From Streptomyces acidicola (GTDB lineage: Bacteria; Actinomycetota; Actinomycetes; Streptomycetales; Streptomycetaceae): a DNA stretch of 44,965 nucleotides. The notes below the pieces were generated by a model. That model made no database searches. It saw only the letters and a program-made list of their open reading frames with translations, and was not told where the DNA came from. A program made the translations under genes and the position numbers. The DNA lies in the NCBI RefSeq assembly GCF_009377235.1, contig NZ_VMNX01000054.1, positions 1 to 44,965 on the forward strand, in the 5' to 3' direction. Of the stretch, positions 25,634-36,713 are shown in pieces. Position 1 is the first letter of the stretch. Every line of letters begins with the position of its first letter.

Positions 25634-26425
25634 GTGAGCGCCAGCGGCACCGCCGCGACCGGCCAGGTCGACCACATGCTGCGCCAGGTGACGCCCGGGC
25701 GTTACGACGCCTACGAGGCGTTGCTGCGCGCGCTCGCGACCCCGTCCTCCGGCCAGGTCTGGATGCTGCTGTGGCACGGCCAGGCCGGTTCCCCGGACGC
25801 CCAGTACGGGAACATGGAGGTGGAAGGCCACGGATACGCCCCGTGCGTCACCTCCGCCCAGGAGCTCTCGGCCAGCGGCTGGAACCGCAGTTACGAAGTG
25901 GTCGACGGCCTCGACGTGGCCCGCACCCTGTACCCCGACCACTACGGGCTCTGGCTGAACCCGCACGCGCCGGGCGGCGGCGTCGGCATCCCCTGGCTGG
26001 ACCTGCGCCGGATCGCCACCGGCCTCGAACGCCAGCCCGCGGGCCCGCTGCGGCTCTCCGAACCGGGCATCGAGATTTCGCAGTTCTACGCCCTGCTCAC
26101 GCAGAACGCCCACCGCACCCCGGCCGTCCGCTCACTGCGCCGCGCCTGGGTGCAGCCCGCGCTCGGCGCGCCGTACCTCGCCATCGGTCTCGACGTGTAC
26201 GACACCTCGCCCCCGGCCGTGGACTCGGTGCGGGCGATGATGCAGCAGTCCATCGGCGCGGTCCCGGACGGGCTGCCCGTCTCGACCGTCGCGATGTCCG
26301 ACGAGTACGACCCGGTGGCGATGTGGCTGCGCGCCAACGCCCGCCCCTTCTACGACCGCGAGGCGCACGTGGCCCCGGCCCAGGCTCCCGCGGCGGGCGG
26401 ATACGGATACCCGGGCGTGTACTGA
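25634..26425 (+). CDS. SseB-family protein (second copy)
   Basis: A 263-residue SseB-like protein. The first domain has HMLRQVTPGRYDAYEALLRAL, and an SseB_C domain follows (LRRAWVQPALGAPYLAIGLD, then DPVAMWLRANARPFYDRE). The tail is Pro/Ala/Gly/Tyr-rich (APAAGGYGYPGVY). It starts with GTG after a weak AAAAGG site. It shares the layout and the closing MWLRANARPF-type motif with the first copy but is clearly diverged, so this is an old duplication. The first-copy domain here has a Trp-rich segment (VWMLLWHGQAG) not seen in the other. Function is unknown beyond family membership. Confidence 0.82.
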   Translation: MSASGTAATGQVDHMLRQVTPGRYDAYEALLRALATPSSGQVWMLLWHGQAGSPDAQYGNMEVEGHGYAPCVTSAQELSASGWNRSYEVVDGLDVARTLYPDHYGLWLNPHAPGGGVGIPWLDLRRIATGLERQPAGPLRLSEPGIEISQFYALLTQNAHRTPAVRSLRRAWVQPALGAPYLAIGLDVYDTSPPAVDSVRAMMQQSIGAVPDGLPVSTVAMSDEYDPVAMWLRANARPFYDREAHVAPAQAPAAGGYGYPGVY

Positions 26426-26800
26426 GAACCCCGGACGCTCTTCACAGCTCCTCAACTGCCGTTCACAGTACACCCACAGAAGCTCCCGACTTTTTTACGG
26501 GACATGTCCGAATCTACGCGGGTAAATGTAAGCCGCAACATCTTATGTCCCAACTGCCCCGCGTCCGACTCACGTTGTGTGACGTCCGGATAACGGAAAC
26601 CCGAGGGCAGCATCACGTTTAGGCATCCATTCGCCGTCAAGGCTGGCAACAGATCGGCGAAGCGTTGAAGACTCCCGCATCAGGGGGTCTATACCCCTGA
26701 GTACGAGCAGGGGTCCGAACCCCTGACCACGACGGACGATCAGGCCGCTACAGCGGCTAGCGCGGGCCGGTCACCGCCGGTTGAGAGGGGTCCCTGCCAG
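26426..26800. other. Intergenic region upstream of the peptide transporter operon
   Basis: No gene was found in these 375 bp. The first 200 bp are less GC-rich than the flanks (runs such as CTTTTTTAC and TAAATGTAAG), as expected for a promoter region. It ends in two small hairpins at 26680-26725 and a GAGAGGGG ribosome site before the permease ATG. Confidence 0.55.
26680..26725 (+). promoter_or_regulatory. Paired CAGGGG hairpins upstream of the peptide transporter operon
   Basis: Hairpin 1: TCAGGGG (26680-26686) with CCCCTGA (26694-26700), 7-nt loop. Hairpin 2: CAGGGG (26708-26713) with CCCCTG (26720-26725), 6-nt loop. Because both use the same stem, arms of one could pair with arms of the other, giving alternative folds. 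They may equally be protein-binding inverted repeats. They lie 76 bp before the start codon. Confidence 0.45.
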
Positions 26801-27802
26801 ATGACGGCGCCATTGCACGACACGACCGCGGAAGCGGCCCCGACTGCTCCTGCCGACCCGGCGGAGACAGGCGCCACGAAGGTCGAGGGCCGGTCCCTCA
26901 AACAGATCGCCTGGAACCGTCTCAAGCAGGACAAGGTCGCGCTCGCCGGTGGCGCCTTCGTGCTCTTCCTGACCCTGGTCGCCGTGTTCGCCCCGCTGAT
27001 CGTCGGTCTGCTCGGCCACCCGCCGAACCAGTTCAACCAGGACAAGCTCGACCCGCTGACCAACTTGCCGCAGGGCGCGTGGGGCGGCGTGAGCAGCGAC
27101 TTCCTCTTCGGTGTCGAGCCCAACAAGGGCCGCGACGTGTTCAGCCGCATCGTCTACGGCGCCCGGATCTCCCTGCTCGTGGCGTTCCTCGCCGCCGTCG
27201 TCGCCGTGGCGCTCGGCACCCTGTTCGGCATCATCGCGGGCTACTTCGGCGGCTGGATCGACGCGCTGATCAGCCGCACCATGGACGTGCTGCTCTCCTT
27301 CCCGCAGCTCCTCTTCATCATCTCCCTCGTCTCGGTGCTCCCCGACGACCTGCTGGGCCTGACCGGTTCGGGCGTGCGGATCGCCGTACTCGTCCTGGTC
27401 ATCGGCTTCTTCGGCTGGCCGTACGTGGGCCGCATCGTGCGCGGCCAGACCCTGAGCCTGCGTGAGCGCGAGTACGTCGAGGCCGCGCGCAGCCTCGGCG
27501 GCGGCCGGCGGCACATCCTCTTCCGGGAGCTGCTGCCCAACCTGGTCGCCCCGATCCTCGTCTACGCCACGCTGATGATCCCCACCAACATCCTCACGGA
27601 GGCGGCGCTCAGCTTCCTCGGCGCGGGTGTGCGGCCGCCGACGGCGTCCTGGGGCGGCATGCTGCGCGACGCGCTGGAGACCTACGAGCACGACCCGATG
27701 TTCATGGTCTTCCCCGGCGCGACCATCTTCGTCACCGTCCTCGCGTTCAACCTCTTCGGAGACGGTCTGCGCGACGCGCTGGACCCCAAGGGCACCCGCT
27801 AG
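26801..27802 (+). CDS. Oligopeptide/dipeptide ABC transporter permease (DppC/OppC type)
   Basis: A 333-residue inner-membrane permease. A hydrophilic N-tail (about 1-45) precedes the OppC N-terminal domain and first membrane helix (VALAGGAFVLFLTLVAVFAP). The BPD_transp_1 domain holds five more helices and the coupling motif EYVEAARSLGGGRRHILFRELLPN, which contacts the ATPases. It is the first gene of the operon and is separated from its DppB partner by the binding-protein gene, an order seen in some actinobacteria. Confidence 0.93.
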   Translation: MTAPLHDTTAEAAPTAPADPAETGATKVEGRSLKQIAWNRLKQDKVALAGGAFVLFLTLVAVFAPLIVGLLGHPPNQFNQDKLDPLTNLPQGAWGGVSSDFLFGVEPNKGRDVFSRIVYGARISLLVAFLAAVVAVALGTLFGIIAGYFGGWIDALISRTMDVLLSFPQLLFIISLVSVLPDDLLGLTGSGVRIAVLVLVIGFFGWPYVGRIVRGQTLSLREREYVEAARSLGGGRRHILFRELLPNLVAPILVYATLMIPTNILTEAALSFLGAGVRPPTASWGGMLRDALETYEHDPMFMVFPGATIFVTVLAFNLFGDGLRDALDPKGTR

Positions 27803-27901
27803 GGCCCGCACACGACTTGCCCCTGCCGCACCGTCAGGTGGCTGATCCCATGGTTCTCCGGCTCAGGACCGGGACCGCGAATCTCGGAGGTTAGAGAAGA
27901 G

Positions 27902-29665
27902 ATGCTTTCCAAGCGACGGCTTGCTGCCGGTGCGGCCCTCGTAGTCGCCGCGCTGGTGACCACCACGGCGTGCGGCGGCGGTGACGGCGACAGCGACAAC
28001 GGCAGCGACAAGGGCGCGGGTTACAACGCCGGGCTGGACAAGGTCGTCAACGCGTCCACCAAGAAGGGCGGGACGCTGAAGTTCATAGGCAAGCAGGACT
28101 TCGACTCCCTGGACCCGCAGCGCTCCTACTACGGCATGACCTGGGACTTCATGCGGTTCTTCACCCGCACCCTGGTCACGTACGACACCAAGCCGGGTGA
28201 CGCCTCCAACAAGCTGGTCGGCGACCTGGCCACCGGCCCCGCCGAGGTCTCCGACGACGGCAAGACCTACACCTACAAGCTGCGTGACGGCCTGACCTGG
28301 GAGGACGGCTCGACGCTGACCTCCAAGGACGTCAAGTACGGCATCGAGCGCATCTGGGCGACCGACGTCATCACCGGCGGTACCCCCTACCTCAGGACGA
28401 CCCTGGACCCCGAGGGCGAGTACCCCGGCCCGTACAAGGACAAGTCCAAGGACAAGCTGGGCCTGAAGGCCATCGAGACGCCCGACGACAAGACCGTCGT
28501 CTTCAAGCTGCCCAAGCCCAACGGTGACTTCGAGCAGTTCCTGGCAATGCCCACCGGCGCCCCGGTGAAGCAGAGCGAGGACACCGGCGCCAAGTACACC
28601 AACAAGCCCTTCTCCTCCGGTCCGTACAAGGTCGAGTCGCGCCAGGCGGGCAAGAGCCTGGTCCTGGTCCGCAACACCAACTGGAAGAAGTCCTCGGACC
28701 CGCTCCGCCCGGCCCTCCCGGACAAGATCACCGTGACGATCTCCGCCAACCTGGAGGAGAACGACAAGCGGCTGATGGAAGGCGACTACGACCTCGACGT
28801 CAACGGCACCGGCATGACCCAGTCGGGTCGCGTCAGCGCCATCCAGGAGCACAAGGAAAGCCTCGACAACATCCAGACGTCGTTCGTCCGTTACGTGGCG
28901 CTCGTGCACACGGCGAAGCCGTTCGACGACGCCAACTGCCGCAAGGCGGTCTTCTACGCCACGGACTTCGCGGGTCTGCAGCAGGTGCGCGGAGGCGAGG
29001 TGGCCGCTGGTGAGATCGCCAACTCGGTCTTCCCGAAGTCGATTCCCGGCTACACCGACTACGACCCGTACGGCGTCCTCGCCCGCAAGGGCAAGCCGGA
29101 CATCGCGAAGGCCAAGGAGGCGCTGAAGGAGTGCGGCCAGCCGAACGGCTTCTCCACCAAGCTGACCGCCCGTAACAACAACCCGGGCGAGGTCGACGCG
29201 GCCGAGGCGCTCCAGGAGCAGCTGGGCAAGGTCGGCATCAAGGTCGAGGTCGACCCGATCGACGGCGCCCAGTCCTCCAGCATCACCGGCTCGCCGAAGG
29301 TCGTGAAGGAGCGCGGCTACGGCATGACCATGACCGGCTGGGGCCCGGACTTCCCGACCGGCCAGGGCTACGGTCAGCCGCTGTTCGACAGCCGCTTCAT
29401 CTTCCCGAACGGCAACTACAACGAGTCGCAGATCAAGGACAAGGCCATCGACAAGATGTTCGATGACGCGATCGCGTCGACGGACCCGGCCGAGGCCAAG
29501 AAGATCTACGAGGACATGAACAAGCGCCTCCTCGACAACGCCGACTGGATGCCCTTCATCTACGAGAAGAACATCTCCTGGCGCGGCTCGCGGCTGACGA
29601 ACGTCTACTCGTCCGCCGCGTACAACGGCCGCTACGACTACGTCATGCTCGGCGTCACGAAGTAA
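27902..29665 (+). CDS. Peptide ABC transporter substrate-binding lipoprotein (family 5)
   Basis: A 587-residue SBP_bac_5 protein. The N-terminus is a lipoprotein signal ending at Cys24 (VTTTACGGG), followed by a Gly/Asp/Ser-rich linker. The body has the usual DppA/OppA landmarks: LKFIGKQDFDSLDPQRSYYG, LATGPAEVSDDGKTYTYKLR, LTWEDGSTLTSKDVKYGIER and, near the end, DWMPFIYEKNISWRG. It captures peptides or similar oligomers outside the membrane and hands them to the permeases on either side of it in the operon. The substrate is not predictable. A strong intercistronic hairpin follows and may raise its expression relative to the downstream genes. Confidence 0.95.
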   Translation: MLSKRRLAAGAALVVAALVTTTACGGGDGDSDNGSDKGAGYNAGLDKVVNASTKKGGTLKFIGKQDFDSLDPQRSYYGMTWDFMRFFTRTLVTYDTKPGDASNKLVGDLATGPAEVSDDGKTYTYKLRDGLTWEDGSTLTSKDVKYGIERIWATDVITGGTPYLRTTLDPEGEYPGPYKDKSKDKLGLKAIETPDDKTVVFKLPKPNGDFEQFLAMPTGAPVKQSEDTGAKYTNKPFSSGPYKVESRQAGKSLVLVRNTNWKKSSDPLRPALPDKITVTISANLEENDKRLMEGDYDLDVNGTGMTQSGRVSAIQEHKESLDNIQTSFVRYVALVHTAKPFDDANCRKAVFYATDFAGLQQVRGGEVAAGEIANSVFPKSIPGYTDYDPYGVLARKGKPDIAKAKEALKECGQPNGFSTKLTARNNNPGEVDAAEALQEQLGKVGIKVEVDPIDGAQSSSITGSPKVVKERGYGMTMTGWGPDFPTGQGYGQPLFDSRFIFPNGNYNESQIKDKAIDKMFDDAIASTDPAEAKKIYEDMNKRLLDNADWMPFIYEKNISWRGSRLTNVYSSAAYNGRYDYVMLGVTK

Positions 29666-29732
29666 CCGCCGAACTGCCGTAGCCGACCGTTTCCTCGCCG
29701 CCGAATCCCGCCAGTCCGAAGGGCAGGTGATG

Positions 29733-29783
29733 GCCCCGGGCGGCGGCCGGGACTCCCACGAGGAGTTCCGGCCGCCGCCGGGC
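29733..29783 (+). terminator. Intercistronic hairpin (attenuator or RNA stabiliser)
   Basis: An arm at 29741-29756 pairs with 29762-29777 over 16 bp with one G-U pair and a 5-nt loop. Flanking GC bases extend the stem imperfectly to about 29733 and 29783. It lies between the binding-protein gene and dppB-like gene, so it probably lets only part of transcription continue or protects the upstream message. Confidence 0.65.
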
Positions 29784-29791
29784 CGCGCACA

Positions 29792-30789
<998 letters not shown>

Positions 30790-30793
<4 letters not shown>

Positions 30794-31883
30794 CCGAACT
30801 GAACAAGACGGGAGCGGCCGTCGGAGAACCCGTCGCCGACTCTCCCGCCCCCTCCGCCTTCCTCGAAGTACGCGACCTGAAGGTGCACTTCCCGACCGAC
30901 GACGGCCTGGTCAAGTCCGTCGACGGGCTCAGCTTCTCGCTGGAGAAGGGCAAGACCCTCGGCATCGTGGGCGAGTCCGGCTCCGGCAAGTCGGTCACCT
31001 CGCTGGGCATCATGGGCCTGCACACCGCGGGCCAGTACGGCAAGCGCAAGGCACAGATCTCCGGTGAGATCTGGCTGGACGGCACCGAACTGCTCTCCGC
31101 CGACCCGGACCACGTGCGCAAGCTGCGCGGTCGCGAGATGGCGATGATCTTCCAGGACCCGCTGTCGGCCCTGCACCCGTACTACACGATCGGCCAGCAG
31201 ATCGTGGAGGCGTACCGGACCCACCACGACGTGGACAAGAAGACCGCCAAACGCCGTGCCGTGGAGATGCTCGACCGGGTCGGCATCCCCCAGCCGGACA
31301 AGCGCGTCGACAACTACCCGCACGAGTTCTCCGGCGGTATGCGCCAGCGCGCGATGATCGCGATGTCGCTGGTCAACAACCCCGAGCTGCTCATCGCGGA
31401 CGAGCCGACGACCGCCCTCGACGTGACCGTCCAGGCGCAGATCCTCGACCTCATCCGGGACCTGCAGAAGGAGTTCGGCTCCGCGGTCATCATCATCACC
31501 CACGACCTGGGCGTCGTCGCCGAACTCTCCGACGACATCCTGGTGATGTACGGCGGCCGGTGCGTGGAGCGCGGCCCCGCCGAGAAGGTGTTCTACGAGC
31601 CCCGCCACCCCTACACCTGGGGCCTGCTCGGCTCGATGCCGCGTCTCGACCGCGATCAGCAGGACCGGCTCATCCCGGTCAAGGGCTCCCCGCCCTCGCT
31701 GATCAACATCCCGTCCGGCTGCGCCTTCAACCCGCGCTGCCCGTACGCGGACCTGCCGAAGGGCAACGTCACCCGCACGGTCCGGCCCGAGCTGACCGAG
31801 GTCGGCGGCCGGCACTGGGCCGCCTGCCACATGACGCAGGAGCAGCGGGAGCGGATCTGGACCGAAGAGATTGCGCCGAAGCT

Positions 31884-31887
<4 letters not shown>
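30790..31887 (+). CDS. Peptide ABC transporter ATP-binding protein (DppD/OppD type)
   Basis: A 365-residue ATPase. Walker A is GIVGESGSGKSVTS (near residue 60), the signature is HEFSGGMRQRAM, and Walker B is LLIADEPTTALD, followed by a His switch in IIITHDLGVVAE. The C-terminal oligo_HPY domain includes NIPSGCAFNPRCPYAD, with Cys residues that in some family members bind an iron-sulfur cluster. Its stop overlaps the next GTG (GTGA at 31884-31887), so the two ATPases are translationally coupled. Confidence 0.95.
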
Positions 31888-33224
<1,337 letters not shown>

Positions 33225-33230
33225 AGCCTG

Positions 33231-33273
33231 ACAGCGGGTGTGCACCTTGTAATGCAAGGTGCACACCCGCTGT
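33231..33273 (+). terminator. Perfect 19-bp hairpin terminator of the peptide transporter operon
   Basis: 33231-33249 and 33255-33273 are exact reverse complements around a 5-nt loop (TAATG). It starts 6 bp after the dppF-like stop and ends 16 bp before the next start codon. Confidence 0.9.
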
Positions 33274-33276
33274 GCG

Positions 33277-33283
33277 TAACAAT
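33277..33283 (+). promoter_or_regulatory. Possible -10 element for a leaderless transcript
   Basis: TAACAAT lies 6 bp before the GTG of the TRIC-type gene, squeezed between the preceding terminator and the start. No ribosome site precedes the GTG, so transcription may begin at or next to the start codon. Confidence 0.4.
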
Positions 33284-33289
33284 GCTTAG

Positions 33290-33985
33290 GTGCTCCAGCA
33301 ACTCTTCACCCCTTCCGTCCAGCATGCGCTCGACCTGATCGGCATCTTCGTCTTCGCGATCTCCGGCGCCCTGCTGGCCGTCCGCAAGAACTTCGACATC
33401 TTCGGCATAGCCGTCCTCGCCGAGGTCACCGCGCTGGGTGGGGGGCTGATCCGGGACCTGGTCATCGGGGCCGTGCCGCCCGCGGCGTTCACCGACCTCG
33501 GCTACTTCCTGACCCCGCTGCTCGCCGCCCTCCTCGTCTTCTTCCTCCACCCTGAGGTGGAGCGCATCCAGACCGGCGTGAACGTCTTCGACGCGGCCGG
33601 CCTCGGGCTGTTCTGCGTCTCGGGCACGACGAAGGCGTACGAGTACGGGCTCGGCCTCACCGCCTCGGCGGCCCTCGGCCTCGCGACCGCCGTCGGGGGC
33701 GGCGTCCTGCGCGACGTCCTCGCCAACGAGGTGCCGTCGCTGCTGCGCTGGGACCGGGATCTGTACGCGGTGCCCGCGATGGCCGGTGCCGCCCTGGTCG
33801 TGCTGTGCATCCGCTATGACACCCTCACTCCGCTCACCTCCGGGCTCGCCGCGGTGGCCGCCTTCGTGCTGCGGCTGCTCGCGATGCACTTCCACTGGAG
33901 GGCGCCGAGGGCCTGGAACCGCAGGTCGTCGGCGGTGGAGGCGGAGGAGGTGGAGGGGGGACACAGGCATAAAGCTACTGCTTAG
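33290..33985 (+). CDS. TRIC-type cation channel family membrane protein (YadS/UPF0126-like)
   Basis: A 231-residue integral membrane protein with about seven hydrophobic helices. It has two copies of the family repeat: FAISGALLAVRKNFDIFGI with EVTALGGGLIRDL, and FCVSGTTKAYEYGLGLTAS with ATAVGGGVLRDVL. This internal duplication with GGG-x-x-RD motifs is the mark of prokaryotic TRIC channels, which form trimers and pass K+ or other monovalent cations. It starts at GTG directly after the transporter operon terminator, with a -10-like TAACAAT close by, so the mRNA may be leaderless. The C-tail is charged and His-rich. Confidence 0.88.
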   Translation: MLQQLFTPSVQHALDLIGIFVFAISGALLAVRKNFDIFGIAVLAEVTALGGGLIRDLVIGAVPPAAFTDLGYFLTPLLAALLVFFLHPEVERIQTGVNVFDAAGLGLFCVSGTTKAYEYGLGLTASAALGLATAVGGGVLRDVLANEVPSLLRWDRDLYAVPAMAGAALVVLCIRYDTLTPLTSGLAAVAAFVLRLLAMHFHWRAPRAWNRRSSAVEAEEVEGGHRHKATA

Positions 33986-34010
33986 TAATTTTCTGTTGTA
34001 CGGTACCGCC

Positions 34011-34865
34011 ATGACCCAGGTGACAGAGGCGACCCAGGCGACCGTCGGCGACAGTGAGTTCGACCGCGACACCGCCGTGACGCGGCGCGACGAGGGCGTC
34101 TACGACATCGACCTCTCCGCCGGGTGGACGATCATCAGCGCTGTCAACGGCGGGTACCTCCTGGCCGTCCTGGGCCGCGCCCTCGCGGACGCCCTTCCGC
34201 ACTCCGACCCGTTCACGATCTCCGCGCACTACCTGACGGCGTCTCGGCCCGGTCCCGCGGTGATCCGTACGGACGTCGTCCGCACCGGCCGCACCCTCTC
34301 CACCGGCCAGGCATCCCTCTTCCAGTACGACGAGGACGGCCACGAGGTCGAGCGGATCCGTGTGCTCGCCTCGTACGGCGACCTGGACTCCCTGCCGGAC
34401 GACGTCCGTACGACGGCGCAGCCGCCCGTGTTCCCGCCCATGGAGGACTGCTTCGGTCCACAGGACGGACCGACTCCCGTCTCCGGCAGCTCGGCCATCA
34501 CCGAGCGGCTGATGCTGAAGCTCGACCCGTCGACGCTCGGCTGGGCGCTCGGCGCACCGTCCGGGAAGGGCGAGATGCGGGCGTGGTTCGGCCTCGCGGA
34601 CGGCCGCGACGCGGACCCCCTCTCGCTGCTGCTCGCGGTGGACGCGCTGCCGCCCACGGCTTTTGAGCTGGGCATCTCCGGGTGGGTCCCCACGGTCGAG
34701 CTCACCGTGCACGTACGGTCCCGGCCGGCGCCGGGCCCCCTGCGCGTCTCCATCACCACCCGCAACCTCGCCGGCGGCTTCCTGGAGGAGGACGCCGAGG
34801 TCTGGGACAGCGCCGACCGTCTGGTCGCCCAGTCGCGGCAGCTGGCGCGCGTGCGGCTCGGCTGA
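34011..34865 (+). CDS. Thioesterase-superfamily (TesB-like, double hot-dog) protein
   Basis: A 284-residue acyl-CoA thioesterase-like protein. The first hot-dog domain has LSAGWTIISAVNGGYLLAVLG and the core strand FTISAHYLTASRPGPAVIRTDVVRTGRTLST. The second has FELGISGWVPTVELTVHVR and ends DSADRLVAQSRQLARVR, the usual C-terminal strand of this group. It probably hydrolyses acyl-CoA; chain specificity is unknown. A short inverted repeat TACT-N4-AGTA (33976-33987) lies 23 bp before the ATG and overlaps the previous stop codon; it could be an operator. Confidence 0.82.
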   Translation: MTQVTEATQATVGDSEFDRDTAVTRRDEGVYDIDLSAGWTIISAVNGGYLLAVLGRALADALPHSDPFTISAHYLTASRPGPAVIRTDVVRTGRTLSTGQASLFQYDEDGHEVERIRVLASYGDLDSLPDDVRTTAQPPVFPPMEDCFGPQDGPTPVSGSSAITERLMLKLDPSTLGWALGAPSGKGEMRAWFGLADGRDADPLSLLLAVDALPPTAFELGISGWVPTVELTVHVRSRPAPGPLRVSITTRNLAGGFLEEDAEVWDSADRLVAQSRQLARVRLG

Positions 34866-34952
34866 GACTCGTCACGCTCGACCAAGACTCGTCACGGATC
34901 GGACTCGGACTCGCCACTGCCGGCTGTCGGTGCGGGCTGTAATCCTGGGCCG

Positions 34953-35924
34953 GTGAAGGCCGATCGTCTGCTCTCGATCCTCCTGCTGCTGCAGACCCGC
35001 GGCCGCGTCCCGGCACACGAACTCGCCGAGCGCCTCGAGGTGTCGGTGCGGACCATCTACCGGGACGTCGAGGCGCTGTCGGCGTCCGGCGTGCCCGTGT
35101 ACGCCGAACGTGGACGACACGGCGGGATCGAGCTGCTCGCGGGATTCCGTACGGACGTCACGGGGCTCACCGCCGACGAGTCCCGCGCCCTGTTCGTCCT
35201 GGCGGCGCAGGGCGCGCACGCGGCGCTCGGCCTGGACGAGGCGCTCGGTTCGGCGCTGCGCAAGGTCATGGCCGCGCTGCCGGCACCCCACCGGCCGGCC
35301 GCCGAAGCCATCAGCCGCCGTATCCTCGTCGACGCCTCACGCTGGAAGGGCGGCCCACGGCAGGCCGTCGACCTGGAGACGCTGCAGGACGCCGTCTTCG
35401 CCGACCGGCGGCTGCGGCTGAGCTACCGGCACAGCGGCGACAGGGAGCCGAGCACGTACACGGTCGACCCGTACGGGCTCGTGTCCAAGGCGGGTGTCTG
35501 GTACCTGGTCGCCGACCGGCGAGGGAGACCGCGGCTGTTCCGCGCGGACCGCGTACGGTCGGCGACCGTGCTGCGCGACACGGTGAAGCGCCGCCCCGGC
35601 GTCGAACTCGCCGACGTCTGGGAGGTGCTGCGGCGCCAGGTCGAGGAGCGGCCGACGGGCATTGACGTCACGGTGCGGGTGCGGCGCGCGTACGCCGACA
35701 TGTTCCTGCGTCTCCAGGCCGCGTGGCTGACCGGCCTGCCGGAGGGCGGCCCGGAGGGCGATGGCGGGAGCGAGTGGCTCACCGCGCACCTGTCCTACGG
35801 GCGCCTCGGCGAGGTACGCGGGCTCCTCGTCTTCGCCGACCGGCTGGAGGTCCTCTCGCCCCCCGAGGCACGCGCCGAACTGGCCGCGGCGGCGGCCTCG
35901 GTCACGGAGCTGTACCAGGGATGA
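34953..35924 (+). CDS. HTH/WYL-domain transcriptional regulator (YafY-like)
   Basis: A 323-residue regulator. The N-terminal winged helix (HTH_11) reads RLLSILLLLQTRGRVPAHEL then RLEVSVRTIYRDVEALSASG. A WYL domain (about 140-215) follows, with DPYGLVSKAGVWYLVADRR and RLFRADRVRSATV, then a C-terminal WCX region. WYL domains bind nucleic acid or small ligands in related proteins. It starts at GTG with little leader sequence. It sits next to the thioesterase in the same direction; its target is not evident. Confidence 0.9.
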   Translation: MKADRLLSILLLLQTRGRVPAHELAERLEVSVRTIYRDVEALSASGVPVYAERGRHGGIELLAGFRTDVTGLTADESRALFVLAAQGAHAALGLDEALGSALRKVMAALPAPHRPAAEAISRRILVDASRWKGGPRQAVDLETLQDAVFADRRLRLSYRHSGDREPSTYTVDPYGLVSKAGVWYLVADRRGRPRLFRADRVRSATVLRDTVKRRPGVELADVWEVLRRQVEERPTGIDVTVRVRRAYADMFLRLQAAWLTGLPEGGPEGDGGSEWLTAHLSYGRLGEVRGLLVFADRLEVLSPPEARAELAAAAASVTELYQG

Positions 35925-35929
35925 GGCTG

Positions 35930-36556
35930 TCAACCCAGCCAGTGGCGGCGGCCGATACTGATCAACCGCATACGGCGGGACGCCACGTCGGCCACACGTG
36001 CACGCTCCTGCTCGGGCGCGTCCAGGGTCGCCAGGAAGAGCGAGGCCGTCATCAGCATCTGGTCGACGTAGAGACCGGCGAGCATCAACAGGTCGTCATC
36101 GCTCCAGCCCTCGGCCTCAGGGTGTGTGGCCAGCTCGGCCCTCACCTCCTCGGCGAACCGGGCCAGTTGAGCACCGATCGCCTCCCGCACCGGCTGAACA
36201 CCGCCGTGTCGCTCCCGGGCGATGAAACGGACGTGTGCGGGATACGCGTCCACGTGGTGGGCGATCAGCTCGACGGCGCCCGCGATGCGCTGGTCGCTGT
36301 CGCCGGCCGCGGACACCGTGGCCCCGATCATCGGGTGCAGGCTGCCCAGCGCCTCCTCGACCAGCGCCACGCCGAGGTCCGCCGTCGACCGGAAGTGCCG
36401 GTAGAACGCGGTCGGGGCGACCCCGACGGCTCGGGTGACCTCGCGCAGACCCAGGCTGCTCAGGCTCTGCTCCTCCAGCAGTTCCAACGCCGCGTCCAGG
36501 AACGCCTGCCGGGTCTTCTGCTTCTGCGCCTGCCGGATGCCGAGGGTGTGACTCAT
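35930..36556 (-). CDS. TetR-family transcriptional regulator
   Basis: A 208-residue TetR repressor. Residues 10-60 form the HTH (RQAFLDAALELLEEQ, then LREVTRAVGVAPTAFYRHFR). The rest is the helical ligand domain. The N-terminal arrangement resembles FabR-type lipid regulators, though the ligand domain alone does not settle this. It diverges from a small membrane-protein gene. A 26-bp partial palindrome at 36634-36659 and a matching 9-mer AACAACTGT at 36568-36576, near its own start, are likely binding sites. Confidence 0.9.
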   Translation of the reverse strand: MSHTLGIRQAQKQKTRQAFLDAALELLEEQSLSSLGLREVTRAVGVAPTAFYRHFRSTADLGVALVEEALGSLHPMIGATVSAAGDSDQRIAGAVELIAHHVDAYPAHVRFIARERHGGVQPVREAIGAQLARFAEEVRAELATHPEAEGWSDDDLLMLAGLYVDQMLMTASLFLATLDAPEQERARVADVASRRMRLISIGRRHWLG

Positions 36557-36633
36557 GCCATGCAGTCAACAACTGTTCTCCGGGATCGGAAAGTCGCCGT
36601 AAAGCCGTACGACGGGCTAGACTGATGAGTCAG

Positions 36634-36659
36634 TGAACAACTGTACCTACAATCGTTCA
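36634..36659. promoter_or_regulatory. TetR-type operator (26-bp partial palindrome)
   Basis: Outer arms TGAAC/GTTCA and inner arms TGTA/TACA are symmetric about 36646/36647, with 10 of 13 base pairs complementary; the next outer pair (G/C) also matches. The left arm contains AACAACTGT, repeated at 36568-36576 beside the tetR start. Its place in the divergent promoter region fits a TetR dimer site. Confidence 0.6.
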
Positions 36660-36713
36660 CCGAGCTATAACGAGAGGCACAAGAAACGAGAGTCACAAGA
36701 GAGGCACACCACC

